Source: Saccopteryx bilineata | Lineage: Eukaryota > Chordata > Mammalia > Chiroptera > Emballonuridae | Assembly (NCBI RefSeq): GCF_036850765.1 | Contig: NC_089490.1 | Coordinates: 127,376,522-127,440,521 of the forward strand | Direction: 5' to 3' | DNA length: 64,000 nucleotides | In this document: one piece after another, positions 33,060-44,800 of the stretch | Layout of the letters: each line of letters starts with the position of its first letter | How positions within the stretch are numbered: the first letter of the stretch is position 1 | Made by a program: the position numbers and the translations under genes | The notes under the pieces: model-generated | The model's input: the letters and a program-made list of their open reading frames with translations, nothing else | Told to the model about the DNA's origin: nothing | Databases searched by the model: none

Positions 33060-34510
33060 ATGCCATAAAACCTTTATTTCCACTGAGATCTCAGGTCCAA
33101 TCCTTTTCTCTTTTTGGAAAATACCATTACCCTTTCCCACTCCAGGCCACATCCTGGGAGAGGATATGTTGTCTTCTCCCTTTGGCTGGGTTACTCCAGA
33201 ATATGTCCTCTACACTGTAGACTCTACAGGGTCCTAAAGATGCTTCAGGGACCTAGGAGACCTCCTGCAGCACTCAGCTACTGGGAATGAGGCAGCTGTG
33301 GTCCCATGGCACCCTCACGTGGTGACACCTGACAACCTCTACCAAAAGTCAGAAATCCTCCAGGAAGGAATTGTGAATCCGTGTGTGTGGGGTCTAACTT
33401 GCTTGGAAAAGAGCTGACATGCATGTCAGGTCTGCTCTACGTGGCATCTTCACGCAAGTATAGCAGACAAGGCCAGTCACGCAGTCATGTTTGACGATAC
33501 ACTGTCCCTGATTCCTCAGACTTCTCAGGGCTCTTGTTAGCCTTATCTGGGTCCTAGGCTCAGGGATGCCAGTGCCTTGCTGTGTGGCCTTGGTCAAATT
33601 ACTTCACTCGTTTGCCCTTAGTTTTTCTTTTTTTGTTTTTTTTCCTAAGTTAGAAGCGAGGAGGCAGTCAGACAGACTCCCGCATGCCCACCAGGGGGAG
33701 ATGCTCTGCCCCCCTGGGGTATTGCTCCGTTGTGGCTGGAGCCACTCTAATGCCTGAGGCAGAGGCCATGGAGCTGTCCTCAGCGCCTGGGCCAACTCTG
33801 CTCAATGGAGCCTTGGCTGTGGGAGGGGAAGAGAGAGACAGTGAGGAAGGAAAGAGGAAAGGGTGGAGAAGCAGATGGGAGCTTCTCTTGTGTGCTGACT
33901 GGGAATTGAACCCGGGACTCCTGCACGCCAGGCTGACACTCTACCACTGAGCCAACCGGCCAGGGCCGATGTTTTATTTTTTTTAAATGACCAGATTCCC
34001 TCTGTTACATCCGTCTAAGACTCATTCTTGACTCTTGTCTTGGTCACGTGATACATTTATCCGTCCTACCCTAAAGGCCGGTCCTTTAGGGAAAATATTT
34101 TCTGACATTAAACCGGTCCATGGCCCCAAAAAGGTGGGGGACCACTGCTCTAGATGACCAGGGATTCAGGACATGGCTGCAGAGGTACTTTTCTTGAATT
34201 CAACATTGCTGCCTTGGGCCTTAGCCAGGAGCTTTTTCTGCTTTGGAAGCTTCTGTTTCTAAGACAGAAGGAAAGCTCAGGCCAAGTGTTATATGTTCTA
34301 CAGTCTCTTCTATCAATGTGGAGAAAAGGAAATGGGCCCAATGCCGTTGCACAGAGTAGGAAAATCCTGCTGCCTTGATATCTGAAATTTGGCTTAGAAC
34401 TTCATCTTTAAGGCGTACAGAGAAGCTGGTGAGTGGGTTCCAACACATCAGGTTCCCAAAACCACCTTTTCCTGAGAGGCTGTGGGAACTCCCACAGGGA
34501 TGATCTGGGC
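33060..34510 (-). other. GALNT6: GALNT6 3' UTR region with candidate poly(A) signals
   Basis: Sequence downstream of the GALNT6 stop. Two AATAAA hexamers on the minus strand are candidates, at 33978-33973 and 33078-33073. The first lies right beside a SINE head and the second would give a ~1.45 kb 3' UTR. Neither has a strong GT-rich element. A MER20-like fossil (about 34073-34152) and a SINE lie within. The true end cannot be fixed from sequence alone. Confidence 0.35.
33622..33967 (-). mobile_element. Family A SINE downstream of GALNT6
   Basis: Minus copy with a small body deletion near 33690. The head ends GCCAACCGGCCAGGGCC at 33967. It has the same orientation as GALNT6, so it may be transcribed in its 3' UTR. 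Confidence 0.9.
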
Positions 34511-34624
34511 CTAGACAAAGAGCCAGTGCTGGTGCGGGTCACTGGGATTGCAGGAGGCCATGGCTGGCTTTTTGTCCTCAGACGTCAGGCAGGTGCCAGA
34601 TCCCGAGTTCCTCATAAGGTGGTC
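34511..34624 (-). CDS. GALNT6: GALNT6 coding exon 10 (residues 586-622, stop)
   Basis: Acceptor [29 protein letters not shown], then [12 protein letters not shown] and TAG at 34513-34511. It encodes the gamma repeat of the lectin domain. Confidence 0.96.
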   Translation of the reverse strand, partial: DHLMRNSGSGTCLTSEDKKPAMASCNPSDPHQHWLFV

Positions 34625-37600
34625 CTGAAAGATGACATAGCAAAGGGTCAACCTGGGCCTTGGTCCTGTAACAGTGCTACCGAGGGCAGTAAGTAGCACT
34701 GTTTTAGGTCCGGCATCGTGCCAGACATTCTGATGGGATGCATTCCTGAATTTCCACCTGGGTCTGGTGCCAATTACTCACCCCTAGCTTTAGTCTGAAT
34801 GGCTGGAATAGAGCAGGGACCTTGGGCTAACTGAAAAATGCTTTCAGGGCCTGCCTCCGCCAGATGGTCATTCTGAATGACCTGGGCCACTGCTGCCTAC
34901 TTCCTCTTTCTCTGCCTCGGATCATAGACTCCTCCCTTCCCTATTACCCCAAAGTAGGGCTTCACTTTCCCTACGCCAGGGACTGGGGATTGAGGTAGAG
35001 TAGGGTGTGGAGGCCACTGGGGGTGCTACTTTAGGCTCAGTACCGGAGGAGTTACATTGTAAATCTTGAGACAGTGTGATATAAAAGGAAGAATCCGTGC
35101 TTTCAAGGCAGACTTATCTGGGTCTGCATCTCAGGTCCACCACTTAACAGTGATGGGTCTTGGGCCAGTCACAAGCTTGCTGAGCTTCCATTGGCTCATC
35201 TATAGAAATAGGAACACCACCTACTTGGGAAGAGCCTCTGAATATTAGCCATAGTTTCGTGCCTGGCACAGGCAGGCACCATGAGTGACTCTTCACTTTC
35301 ATCTACTTAGGTTCAGTCTAAAAATACTTGAGTCATGACATAGCCGGCCACTGACCATAACCTCTGATCTTATCTTCACATCAGCCAGAACCAGTCATCA
35401 CCAAACATGACTCAAGCCCTGGAAACCTCGCCTGTAATCAAGCCCACGCTCCATACTTTCTACATTGTCCTGATCCATTCCATAGTATCTCAGGCATAAG
35501 ATGCAGAAAATATGGAGGGGGGCAGGGGTAACCTCAGGTTCTTGATACTGAGCTTTCTGGGATTACTTACCTGGGTCAATTCCCATTCCTCATCCTTGGG
35601 CACTTGGGTGTTTTTGCCAGTGAAGTGACAGCTCCTAAGGCCCAGAGTGCCAGCTCTAGCATGTAGACACAGCTGCTTTGCAACATTGTGGCGAAGGTCC
35701 CTCTGGGTTGTGTATTCAAAGTACTAGAAGTCAAGACAAGAGGTCTGAGGGACAGGTAGAGAGTTTGCCCACCACCTTCCAAAGCCATCTACCTTAAGAT
35801 ACCAGCCACACGTGGTCTCCTGGTGAGGCAAGTGAGCAGGTGACAAGATCTGGTAATTCACGTGTCACCTTCAGGATTTTAAAAACCTTATATGGTTTAT
35901 AGTGGGATTATATTTACCTAATTTTTAAATTTAATTAACACTTTAATTTAGCTTTGTTTTAAGCATTATCTGAGAAGTCATGTGTTTGATACACTAGTCT
36001 TTGTTGTTTTTGCTAATAGATTTCTAGTAAAATAAAGAGGTTCACCAACGTACCACCTAAAATCATTGTGCAGGTGAGTGGTACAGGGAATTGCTTAAGA
36101 ATGACTTTGTCTTCATATACACATGCTGGCAGCCTACTTAGTGTCCCAAGCCACTCCTGTCCTTGTTCCAGTTATGGTTCAAGTGCTTCTTCCTTACGAA
36201 ATGCTGGCCATTTAGGGAAGGTTGAGGGGCTGAGGTCAGGGAGGTTACCAGCTGCTCCTCAGAGAAAGCTGCAGCACTGTAAAGCACGGAGTTAATTTCC
36301 AGGATGCCAGGTGACTGAGATGTCAGGAGGTGTTTGTTTTGTGATCATATTTTGGTGGATAAGAATGGTATGATCTGGGCAGAGGAAACACTGAAGATGA
36401 ACTTGCATGTACAGCAGGGAAAGTGCCCAGAAATTTCCCATACTTACCCTAAAGCATCACTCAGCAGCTGGCAACCTCCAGCAAGCCGCCTCTGCTGAGC
36501 AGCCCCACCCTCCAGCCCTCTCTAGCACCCAGCTAACTGATGCCCAGTGCTCTCTGGATGTCCCTAATTCAGACTTCAGATCTTGTCTGTCTGTGTCAAG
36601 CGTTCTTCCTCAGATGGGAGCTTTCTGAGGGCAGGGATTCTATTTCTTCCTTTCTGGATTTTCCCCATCCTAGTCCTTAGAAAAGGACTAAATGGAGCAG
36701 AGAAAGGGGACTCATTAAGAGAGAGGAGGTGCCCAAAGACAAGGCTTCTCTTGGGCCTGCCCCAGTAGTGCTGGGCTGTATACCTGGTTGCCGCCAAGGC
36801 CGTGGCAGGCATACATGATGAGGGGCTTCCCTCCACGGTTGTTCTCACCCACGTCCAGGCACTGGCCGATGCCGAGGTTCTTTATCTGCAGAATGGTGAG
36901 GAGACAGGGGAAGCAGGACAGCACAGTCAGGAGTTTGTTAGTTCGTGGTGTTGGGCCCAACTGGAATAAGTTTGCATGGCTGAGTTTCTCTGATTTTTTC
37001 CCTCTGTTCATTAACCCAGATGCCTGGAATTAATAGCAAAGTGAGAGGTGCAGAGCCCACAGACTGGCTAGGGCAGGCTGGGCAAGCTCGCAAGTTGCCA
37101 GGTCCCTGGGAGAAAGCAGTCAGCACATGGGGATTTCTTTACCAGTGATGGCTCTCATAGTATGATTCCCCCAGACCATCAGCATCACCTAGGAATTGGT
37201 TAGAAATACAAATTTTCAGCATTTCTGACTTCAACCCAGTCCTATGGAATCAGCAGTCTGTGTTTTAACGCTCCTTCCTAATGATTCTGATGCAGGTAAG
37301 TGTTTGAGAACCACTCCTTATGAGTTTTTTTTCCTCTTACAATGAGTTTTTTCCCTCTTACAATGATTTTTAGCTATATCTAGAAGCCCCAAAGTCTTCC
37401 CTCTGGACAGAGAAGTGTGGAGAGTAAAATTCAGTTCTCATTTGCCATCTCTCTGCGGGGTAAGTGATCCTGAACTTCTCTAGGGGATTCTGTGATGATG
37501 GCAAAATAGTTCTCAAGACTCACAGCTCCGTAGAAGGTGGGCTTCAGGTCAGGAACAAACATCTCTGGGTAGATGTTGTGCAGGAACCAGGAAAAGTTAT

Positions 37601-40600
37601 GACAGTGTAGTTGTTCCCTCAGCTGCAGTCGTTCCGAAATGTCACCGAAGGATTTCTGTCAACCAAGCCAACCCACTAAGGGTCAGTTCCACCAGCCATG
37701 ACCTTCTTGTCTGGGTTGAAGCAGTCCAGAGTTCCTGTGGTCACCTTCTCCAAGAATGGGTCTCAGGCTCACTCTGCTCAGGACCTATTAGAGCTACTGA
37801 CCCAGCCTCACATCCAATCCCAAACCCATCTTGGCTTTGGAACCTCTACCTACAGCCTCTTACTTCCTCATCTCCCTCACTTCCTAGTCAGCTTCCTCCC
37901 AGCCCCATTCTGAGCCTCTCAGAGCACAGCCAGTCCTCCTGGAAGACGTTCTTTCTCCAAATCTCTTTGCTCTCCCCCCATAAAAGATGCTGGGCTCTCT
38001 AGCCAGGAACAACAAAGCTCCTCTCCTCACTCTCTAGCTTCCATGGGCTCTGGCTCCCAGGGTCTAAGGTGTAAAGGGAAGCACCAGGTGGTAGCCATGG
38101 GTAGGCATCTACTATTCAGTCCTTGACAGGGGTTTGGGGTCCTGTACTTCTCTTCATCCAGACACCTCCCGAGCACCATTTCCTCTCACCTCTCGGGCCA
38201 TCTTGGCTGCCTGCTTATTCCTCCGGTAGAATATCTCCTTGTAGCTGTCCATCCAGACCTCAGCCAGACGCACTTGGTTGCGAGCAATAACATTGATACC
38301 CTTGGGAAAGGTGTGGGGGCTTTTGGTACGGAACACGTGGCCTACCACAGAGCAGGGGATGATCTCCAGCTGGCCCCCACACTGCCATACCTGCCATAAG
38401 AGGATACAAAATGGAGTCTTCAGGGGTCTGGGTGTGACAATATCCCCCCAAAGAGCTCTGTTTTATTTTGATAGTGCCAGACCCCTGGTCTAAGAATTCA
38501 AAGAAATGCTGCTCTCTCTCCTAGAAGAAAAGACATTGACGAGGCTTTTTCCTAGGCTATGACTACACAATCCCTAGCTCTCTGATATTGGTTCACTCTG
38601 ACTTAAACAAACAGAAATTTGCAGGCTCTGGAGTTACCAGGGCCTACGTAAGAGAAAAGACAGTTTGGCTAACTTTGTGTCCATACGTCTACTTTGAGAG
38701 CTCTGGTCACTTGGCTTTTTGACCCGAAAATGTGATTTTATCAGCTCACTCAGGTATTACTGGAAACTCAAGTTTCCTCAAATCAAGACAGACTTGTGAC
38801 CCAATTAGAGCATCAGTGCATTAATTATAGCAAGGTTAGTCAACTGCAAGGTAGCCTGTGGTAGTCACCTGGACCTTTAGCACACTAGCTTCCTAGGAGA
38901 AACTGAACAGAGGTCAGAGGCTCATGGATGAGCCTAGAATCAGAACCCTAGGAGTTACAGGGCCTGAGCTGATGACAGTTCTGTTTAAGCCCTCCCACTT
39001 GTGTCTTCTCTTTTTAGGTTTTAAATTAGGATGTATGTTGTTCATTTTAGTATAGCAGCAACAGAAATATATAAGCATAGTAATAGCAGGTATTAAAGAT
39101 GTGCTTAATATGTGCCAGGCACTGTGAGAAGTGACTTCATAAATGAGCTCAGTTACTTATGAATTACCTCTCCAGTGGCATGGGGATTTGTATAGATTTC
39201 ATGGAGAGGCAATCCTTTCTGCCTAACCTAATCCTGATTTACTTTATTCCTAGAATCACTCAGAATTCTGGGGTCCACCAGAATTTGGGCCATCATCTTC
39301 TCCTATAGCATGAAGAATTTTCTGAGAATAAGGTAGGGAAACTCTAAAGACCACCAGAGCATGTGTCCTCTGACCTGGAAAGGGGAACCTGATTTGTCTA
39401 GAGAAAAGGATAGCGACTGCGTAGTGACCTGCTCCAGGGTCCTCTACCATTAAGCCCTTGACCAGGGTCTAATCCTTTTTCACAGACACCATGAAAAATG
39501 TCACTAGTCCTCAGATGTCCAGTTCCTATTATCACTTTTATCCCTTCTCTCTGAGTTCTTCCCAATTATCTGTTTCAAGTTGTCTAATCTGATTCCCAAA
39601 GCCCTACTGCCAGGGACAGGGGGGAGGGGAGCAGAGGAAAAACAGACTCATGACAGGAAACCAGCCACCTTTTAAGATCAGTTCCAGTGTGATATCTCTG
39701 CTGTCCCCTGGGATGTTGTGGTTCCCCCCTTGAAGCCCTCTTCATTCTCACCCGGAAGGACATTTCCACGTTCTCCCCTCCCCAGATCTCCATCTGATTA
39801 TCATAGGTACCGATGTGCTCAAAGTAGGACTTGGAAATGGAGAAGAGGCCACCAGCAAACGTCGGGGATCTGGAGAGACAGAGGAAGAAGCATGTGCATC
39901 TTCTGGGGGAAAGAGGCGTGGGAGCCTGGCTTGGGAAGTCGTGGACTCACTGCTAACGCCTCCTAACCTATCCACACTCCCTTTCCCAGGAGGTATAGCC
40001 CCTCTTCCACTAACTTGTTCATTTAAGCACATGTTTTTTGAGCTATTATGTCTTCTTTAACTTCTAGGAACCAAGTCAAAGAGAAATGTAATTATCGTTA
40101 CCCTCTTCTAAAAGGCACCTATTCATTTATTCAACCAGGAGTGTATTAAATGCCAGCCACCAGGGCCTGTGCTACATGTTAGGCATACAGAGATAAGAAA
40201 GACAGATCCCATTCTCTGAAAGCTCAGTCTAGTAGCAGAAGGTAAAGCTACCATCATTTGTTCACTTTTTCGCAGCAAGGTTCCTGAAGCATAGTAGATA
40301 CTCAGTTATTAGAAGCTATGTGAAACTGTTTTTGAAATGGGATTCAAACTATGAATAAACTAGTATTATGAGCTGGACTGACCCCATTCTTTCAGGGTCC
40401 CTGGCCCTTCAGGGACTAGAAAGCCACAGTTTTAGTAGGAGCCCAGCCCTGGTGCTTAATGCTGCATGAGCAACTAGCTTTGGAGAAAACCTGCTAGCAG
40501 CTTTAAACAGAGGAAACTCCCGGAAATAGAATAGGAAATGAGATGACTTCAAGCTCAACTTGCACTAAAGGGAGCATTTGGAGCTTACAAAAAGATTCTG

Positions 40601-41777
40601 GCTTTCAGACAAAAGCTGGGAAGCACAGACCCTTATGAAGATAAATTAACAAAAACATATCATTCCTAGAATTTAGATATTGTGTTGCTCTTAAGGGGGT
40701 TTGGGCTAAAGGTTGAAGGCGGGCTAAGGGCTCGGGGAGACTAGGGCGACTACTGGATATTTAATCAGTGTTGGCCTGGCCAGGCTCACTTGGATGGGGC
40801 TTTGCTGCCCCCTCTGTTGCTTCTTTATGTAGTACAAACAGGCAGAAAGACACCGCCAATCTCTGCCAGTCCAGAACAAATCCAAGTGCCTTATAGAACA
40901 TAGGGGCTCAGTCAGTGTTCATTGGACAGATCCGTCAAGGTGACTGCAGAGGAGCCTGACCTTCGTGTTAACCTTGTGGCTTCTGCTGTTGCCCTGAAGT
41001 TGGCTCCTGCAGCTGCTTTCTGGGAGAAATTTCAACTGGGAAACCCTTATGTTCACACCAGCTTTTCTGTCACTTGTTCTAACCTAGGGTTTCTAAGCCA
41101 GGCCAAAGAAGGCCTAAAAAGGCTCAGAGAGTCTTGGAACTCCAGACAAGCACTTTAGACCTAACCTACTTCTTCAGAGTCTCCCTGATGTGGGCTTGTC
41201 CCTTGGCTTTGAAAGGTCTCTCTGACCCAGAAAACACTGAAAAATTACCTCTTAGTATAAACTCTACACAGGGAACCTCACTGCTAACCCACAACCAATA
41301 GGCAACACCCTGTATTTCCTGGCCTTCTTCATAGGACCTTCTGGGTCATTTACCTCTTTACTTCTCTCCTCATTCTCCTGTTAGCTTTCAGAGTGGAGGA
41401 TGGAAGGGCACTGCCTGCAGGCCTCCCAGTGGGGTACCATGCACAGTGCTGGGAGCAAGCCACGCATGCCACCAGGGAGCAATTGCATCCCTCAAACACT
41501 GGACCAGTGAGCAAATTCATTTCTCAAACACTGAAGCTTTATCTTCCATCTGTATGGTTCTTGGACATTGGTGCCAGGAGCCCTGTCCCTTACTGTGCCA
41601 CTGTGTGCCTGACCTCAGTTTGGTGTGGGGAGGGACTTTGCTGCTGTACATACCGAACAAAGAACATCTATGAAACAGGCAGATGGTCAATAGGGAGTTC
41701 TAATTTCTCCCCTCTACCTTCTCTTTTCACCTCTCTCTTTTTAATTTGTTTTTATTTATTCATTTTTTTTTAGAGAG

Positions 41778-41828
<51 letters not shown>

Positions 41829-44800
41829 CGGGAGGAGGAGCTGGAAGAATCAACTCTCATATGTGTCTTGACCAGGCAAGCCCAGGGTTTCAAACCAGCG
41901 ACCTCAGCATTTCCAGGTCGACGCTTTATCCACTGTGCCACCACAGGTCAGGCCTTCACCTGTCTCTTTTTTGTTGCTCTTTCTCCTTCTAATGGAGACA
42001 GAGCAGCTACTGGCTGTTCAGGATCCGCAGGACTACTTCCTGTGGCACCCATCTAAGCCCTCTCCACTGACTGGGCAGCATTTTCTTAGGATTTGAGCAT
42101 GTGGAAGAGGAGGAACTCCCAATGCTCTCTTCCTTTCAAGCCTTCCCTCTTATCTCTACTCACTGTACCCTCTACCTTTGCTTCCCTCTATCCGAGATAT
42201 TCAGTTAGCTCTGAAGTTTTCTGGCCAGTATAGGAAAACAATGACATAATCACAGGATACTCTAAAAGTCACTCCCCAACTCTGTTTGGCTGAATCATCT
42301 GTCAAAATTAACTTATGATCTCTAACAACATACAGGCAATCGGAGAGGGAAGGACAGGGTATGAGGGGAAGGTTAACCCAGGTGGGCATTAAACAATGGG
42401 TACATTTTTATGCCTCTACCCTATAGCTCAGGGGTTGGCAAACTATGGCCCACAGGCCGAATCTGGCCTGGCTTTATATAAGAATGATTTTTACATTTTA
42501 AAAGGATTATTTAAAAGAAATACAAACAAAGGATATTATGTAAAAGACTGTATGTAGCTGGCAAACCTGAAATATTTACTATTTGGTCCTTTACCAGAAA
42601 AGTTCAGGGCAACTGCAACAAACTGCACACTACAGAGCACTTGTCTATATTGTTTTCAAAGAGAGTGATCCAGGAGCACACGCCACCTCCTATTACAATG
42701 TATATTCAACAATGGCCATGACCTGTCTCTCAGCACCTCTGTAAGCACCAGTCGTGGCCTTCTACATGCACGGAGGAATAGATGACATAAAACGGGTACA
42801 GCCCTTAGTCCAGTGCCTGGCACACAGTTAGTGGCAGATAGGAGAAAGCAGTCTAGTCCATGGTTAGGAGCATAGGCATTGGGTCAGACAGGCCAGGACG
42901 GGTACCCCTGGTACAACTTTTGTTAGCTGCATGATCTGAGGCCAGTTGTTTATCACTAGCAACCTCAATGTTCTCACCTATACAGGTTAATCGTAAGGGA
43001 TGAGGATTAAATAAAATATGTCAAGTGCTTGATAGAGCACCTAATAAATGACCTGAGCTGGCACAGATCCCTAGAACTGGGTGGGTCTGGAACCATGGAG
43101 GCCAGGTTGGTGGAGAAGGCTCACCAGGCTGTGGTCCTTACTTGATTGGGTAGGTCTCATCCTTGCGCCTCTGCTTTTCATGTGGAGGTAGAGTCTCCCA
43201 GCCGAAGGTCAGGCTCCAGTCAAAGTTGCCACGGCTATGGATTTTGCCCTTCTGGACGGGCTTGGAGAACTCAAACGTGTTAAGGTCAATGGTGACAATG
43301 TCTGGGCTCACCACCGCTGTCTCATCCTCGGTGATGCGAGCTACGAGGGGCTCTAGCCAGCCATGGAAGCACTCACCTGGAGGCTCAGACCATGAGATAG
43401 CTGTCAGCTAAGCCCATGCCCCAGGCCAGCGGGGACACCCAAGAAGACAAGAGAACTATCCAGCCATTTCCTAGCTAAAGGCAGAGAAACAGAGGTAGCT
43501 GTACAGAGTACAGGGAGATTTCCTGCGAACCTCCTACCTTCCCCTCCCCCCACCTAAAGATGCAGGCAGCTTTGGAGGGGAGAATGGAGGCCTCGAGGGA
43601 GTAAACATGGTCAACTCAAATGATCCAAAAGCACAGGGAAGGCCCTGGATGGGATCCCAGCCTACCCACGGAATCAGCCCTCCCTACCCAAGTGTGGATT
43701 TTAGAAGCAGGTGTCCCCTCTCCCAGGAATATCAGCATCTCAAGCTGCAGCTCCAATTATAGAATAACAATTTCTTCCATTTGCCTAGCCCTTTGATATT
43801 TCCAATTAACTATATATTTATTTAGCCCTCAGAGTAATAAATGTTGGTAAGGTTGGTACCCTCTTCGCATCTTACAAATGAGGACACTGAGGCTTTGCTA
43901 ATGGCAGAGCCAGAATGCAAACCCAAGTCTTCTGACTCCAGGTCTAGGGCTTTACCCAAAATATGCCACTGCTTTTAGGGAAGTTATTTTTTTCTGGCAA
44001 TGGTGGGAGGTGTTTTAGTTTGGGGCAAGAGGGAGGCCTTTTTGGCTCCAGGTGGCCCTACAGGAAAGCTCCACACAAATGAGTTTCCAGTGGTAACAGG
44101 AGGCCTCTCTGAGGTGTTGAGTTCAGAATGAGGTACAGATCAGGGAGAGGGGAATTTCTGGGGCCGGGCTCCAGAGCACACTCCCAGCGACTGTAGGATG
44201 ACCAATTTGTTTTAGGGCTGTGTGTGCCTCTTGATAAAACATCCTTGGGATTGGGATGAGTAAGGGCTAGAAGAAGTGAAGAGAATCTCAAGTCTCCTTC
44301 AATCCTGAACAGAGCAGGAAGGGTCGTTGGCTATGCTGAGCTGCCAGGGCGGAGGGGTGCCAGGCCAGCACACTTACTCACAGTGGGCATCCAGGAAGGT
44401 GAGCACCTCTGCCTGTGCCACGCTGGCTCCCAGCAGTCGAGCAGTGATCAACCCCTTCCGCTTCTCCTGCCGCACCACCCTCACAATCTGCAGCTGCTTC
44501 ACATACTGCTCCAGTTGCTCCTTTAAATACTCTGGAAGGAAGTGTGGTTGTCAGCTTACCACTTTGTTGCAAACCTAAGCTCCCGTTGGCACCAAGCCCT
44601 GGTGCTCTCAGGCCTCCAGCAGGCCTGAATTTTTAACCCTTCCATACTTATTGCACTAAGCAATTCCATGGAAGCAGCTGGTAGGGACAGGGTGAAAGAA
44701 GGAAGTCCTGCACGTGGCCAAGGACACCCTGCCACCCCAAGCCCACCTTGCAAGGACACGGGCTCTACACTGTTGATCCTGTGCCTGTTTACCTATGCAC

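Larger units (their letters stand above)
39870..43141 (-). other. GALNT6: GALNT6 intron 4 (3272 bp)
   Basis: GTAAGG...CAG. Contains a SINE, a hAT-type fossil (42427-42610), a MIR (about 42845-43040) and an L2-like piece near 40130-40250. About 40260-41720 is unique with no gene recognised. Confidence 0.75.

Noticed and set aside
40922..41158. Plus-strand open frame of 78 codons in GALNT6 intron 4
   Set aside because: No homology recognised, no splice or promoter context, length expected by chance.
43372..43378. GTGAG immediately after the acceptor of GALNT6 exon 4, as an alternative donor or a 5 bp exon
   Set aside because: Joining phase 1 exon 3 (CAC T) to GT GAG TGC restores Cys-Glu-Cys of the family; other choices shift the frame.
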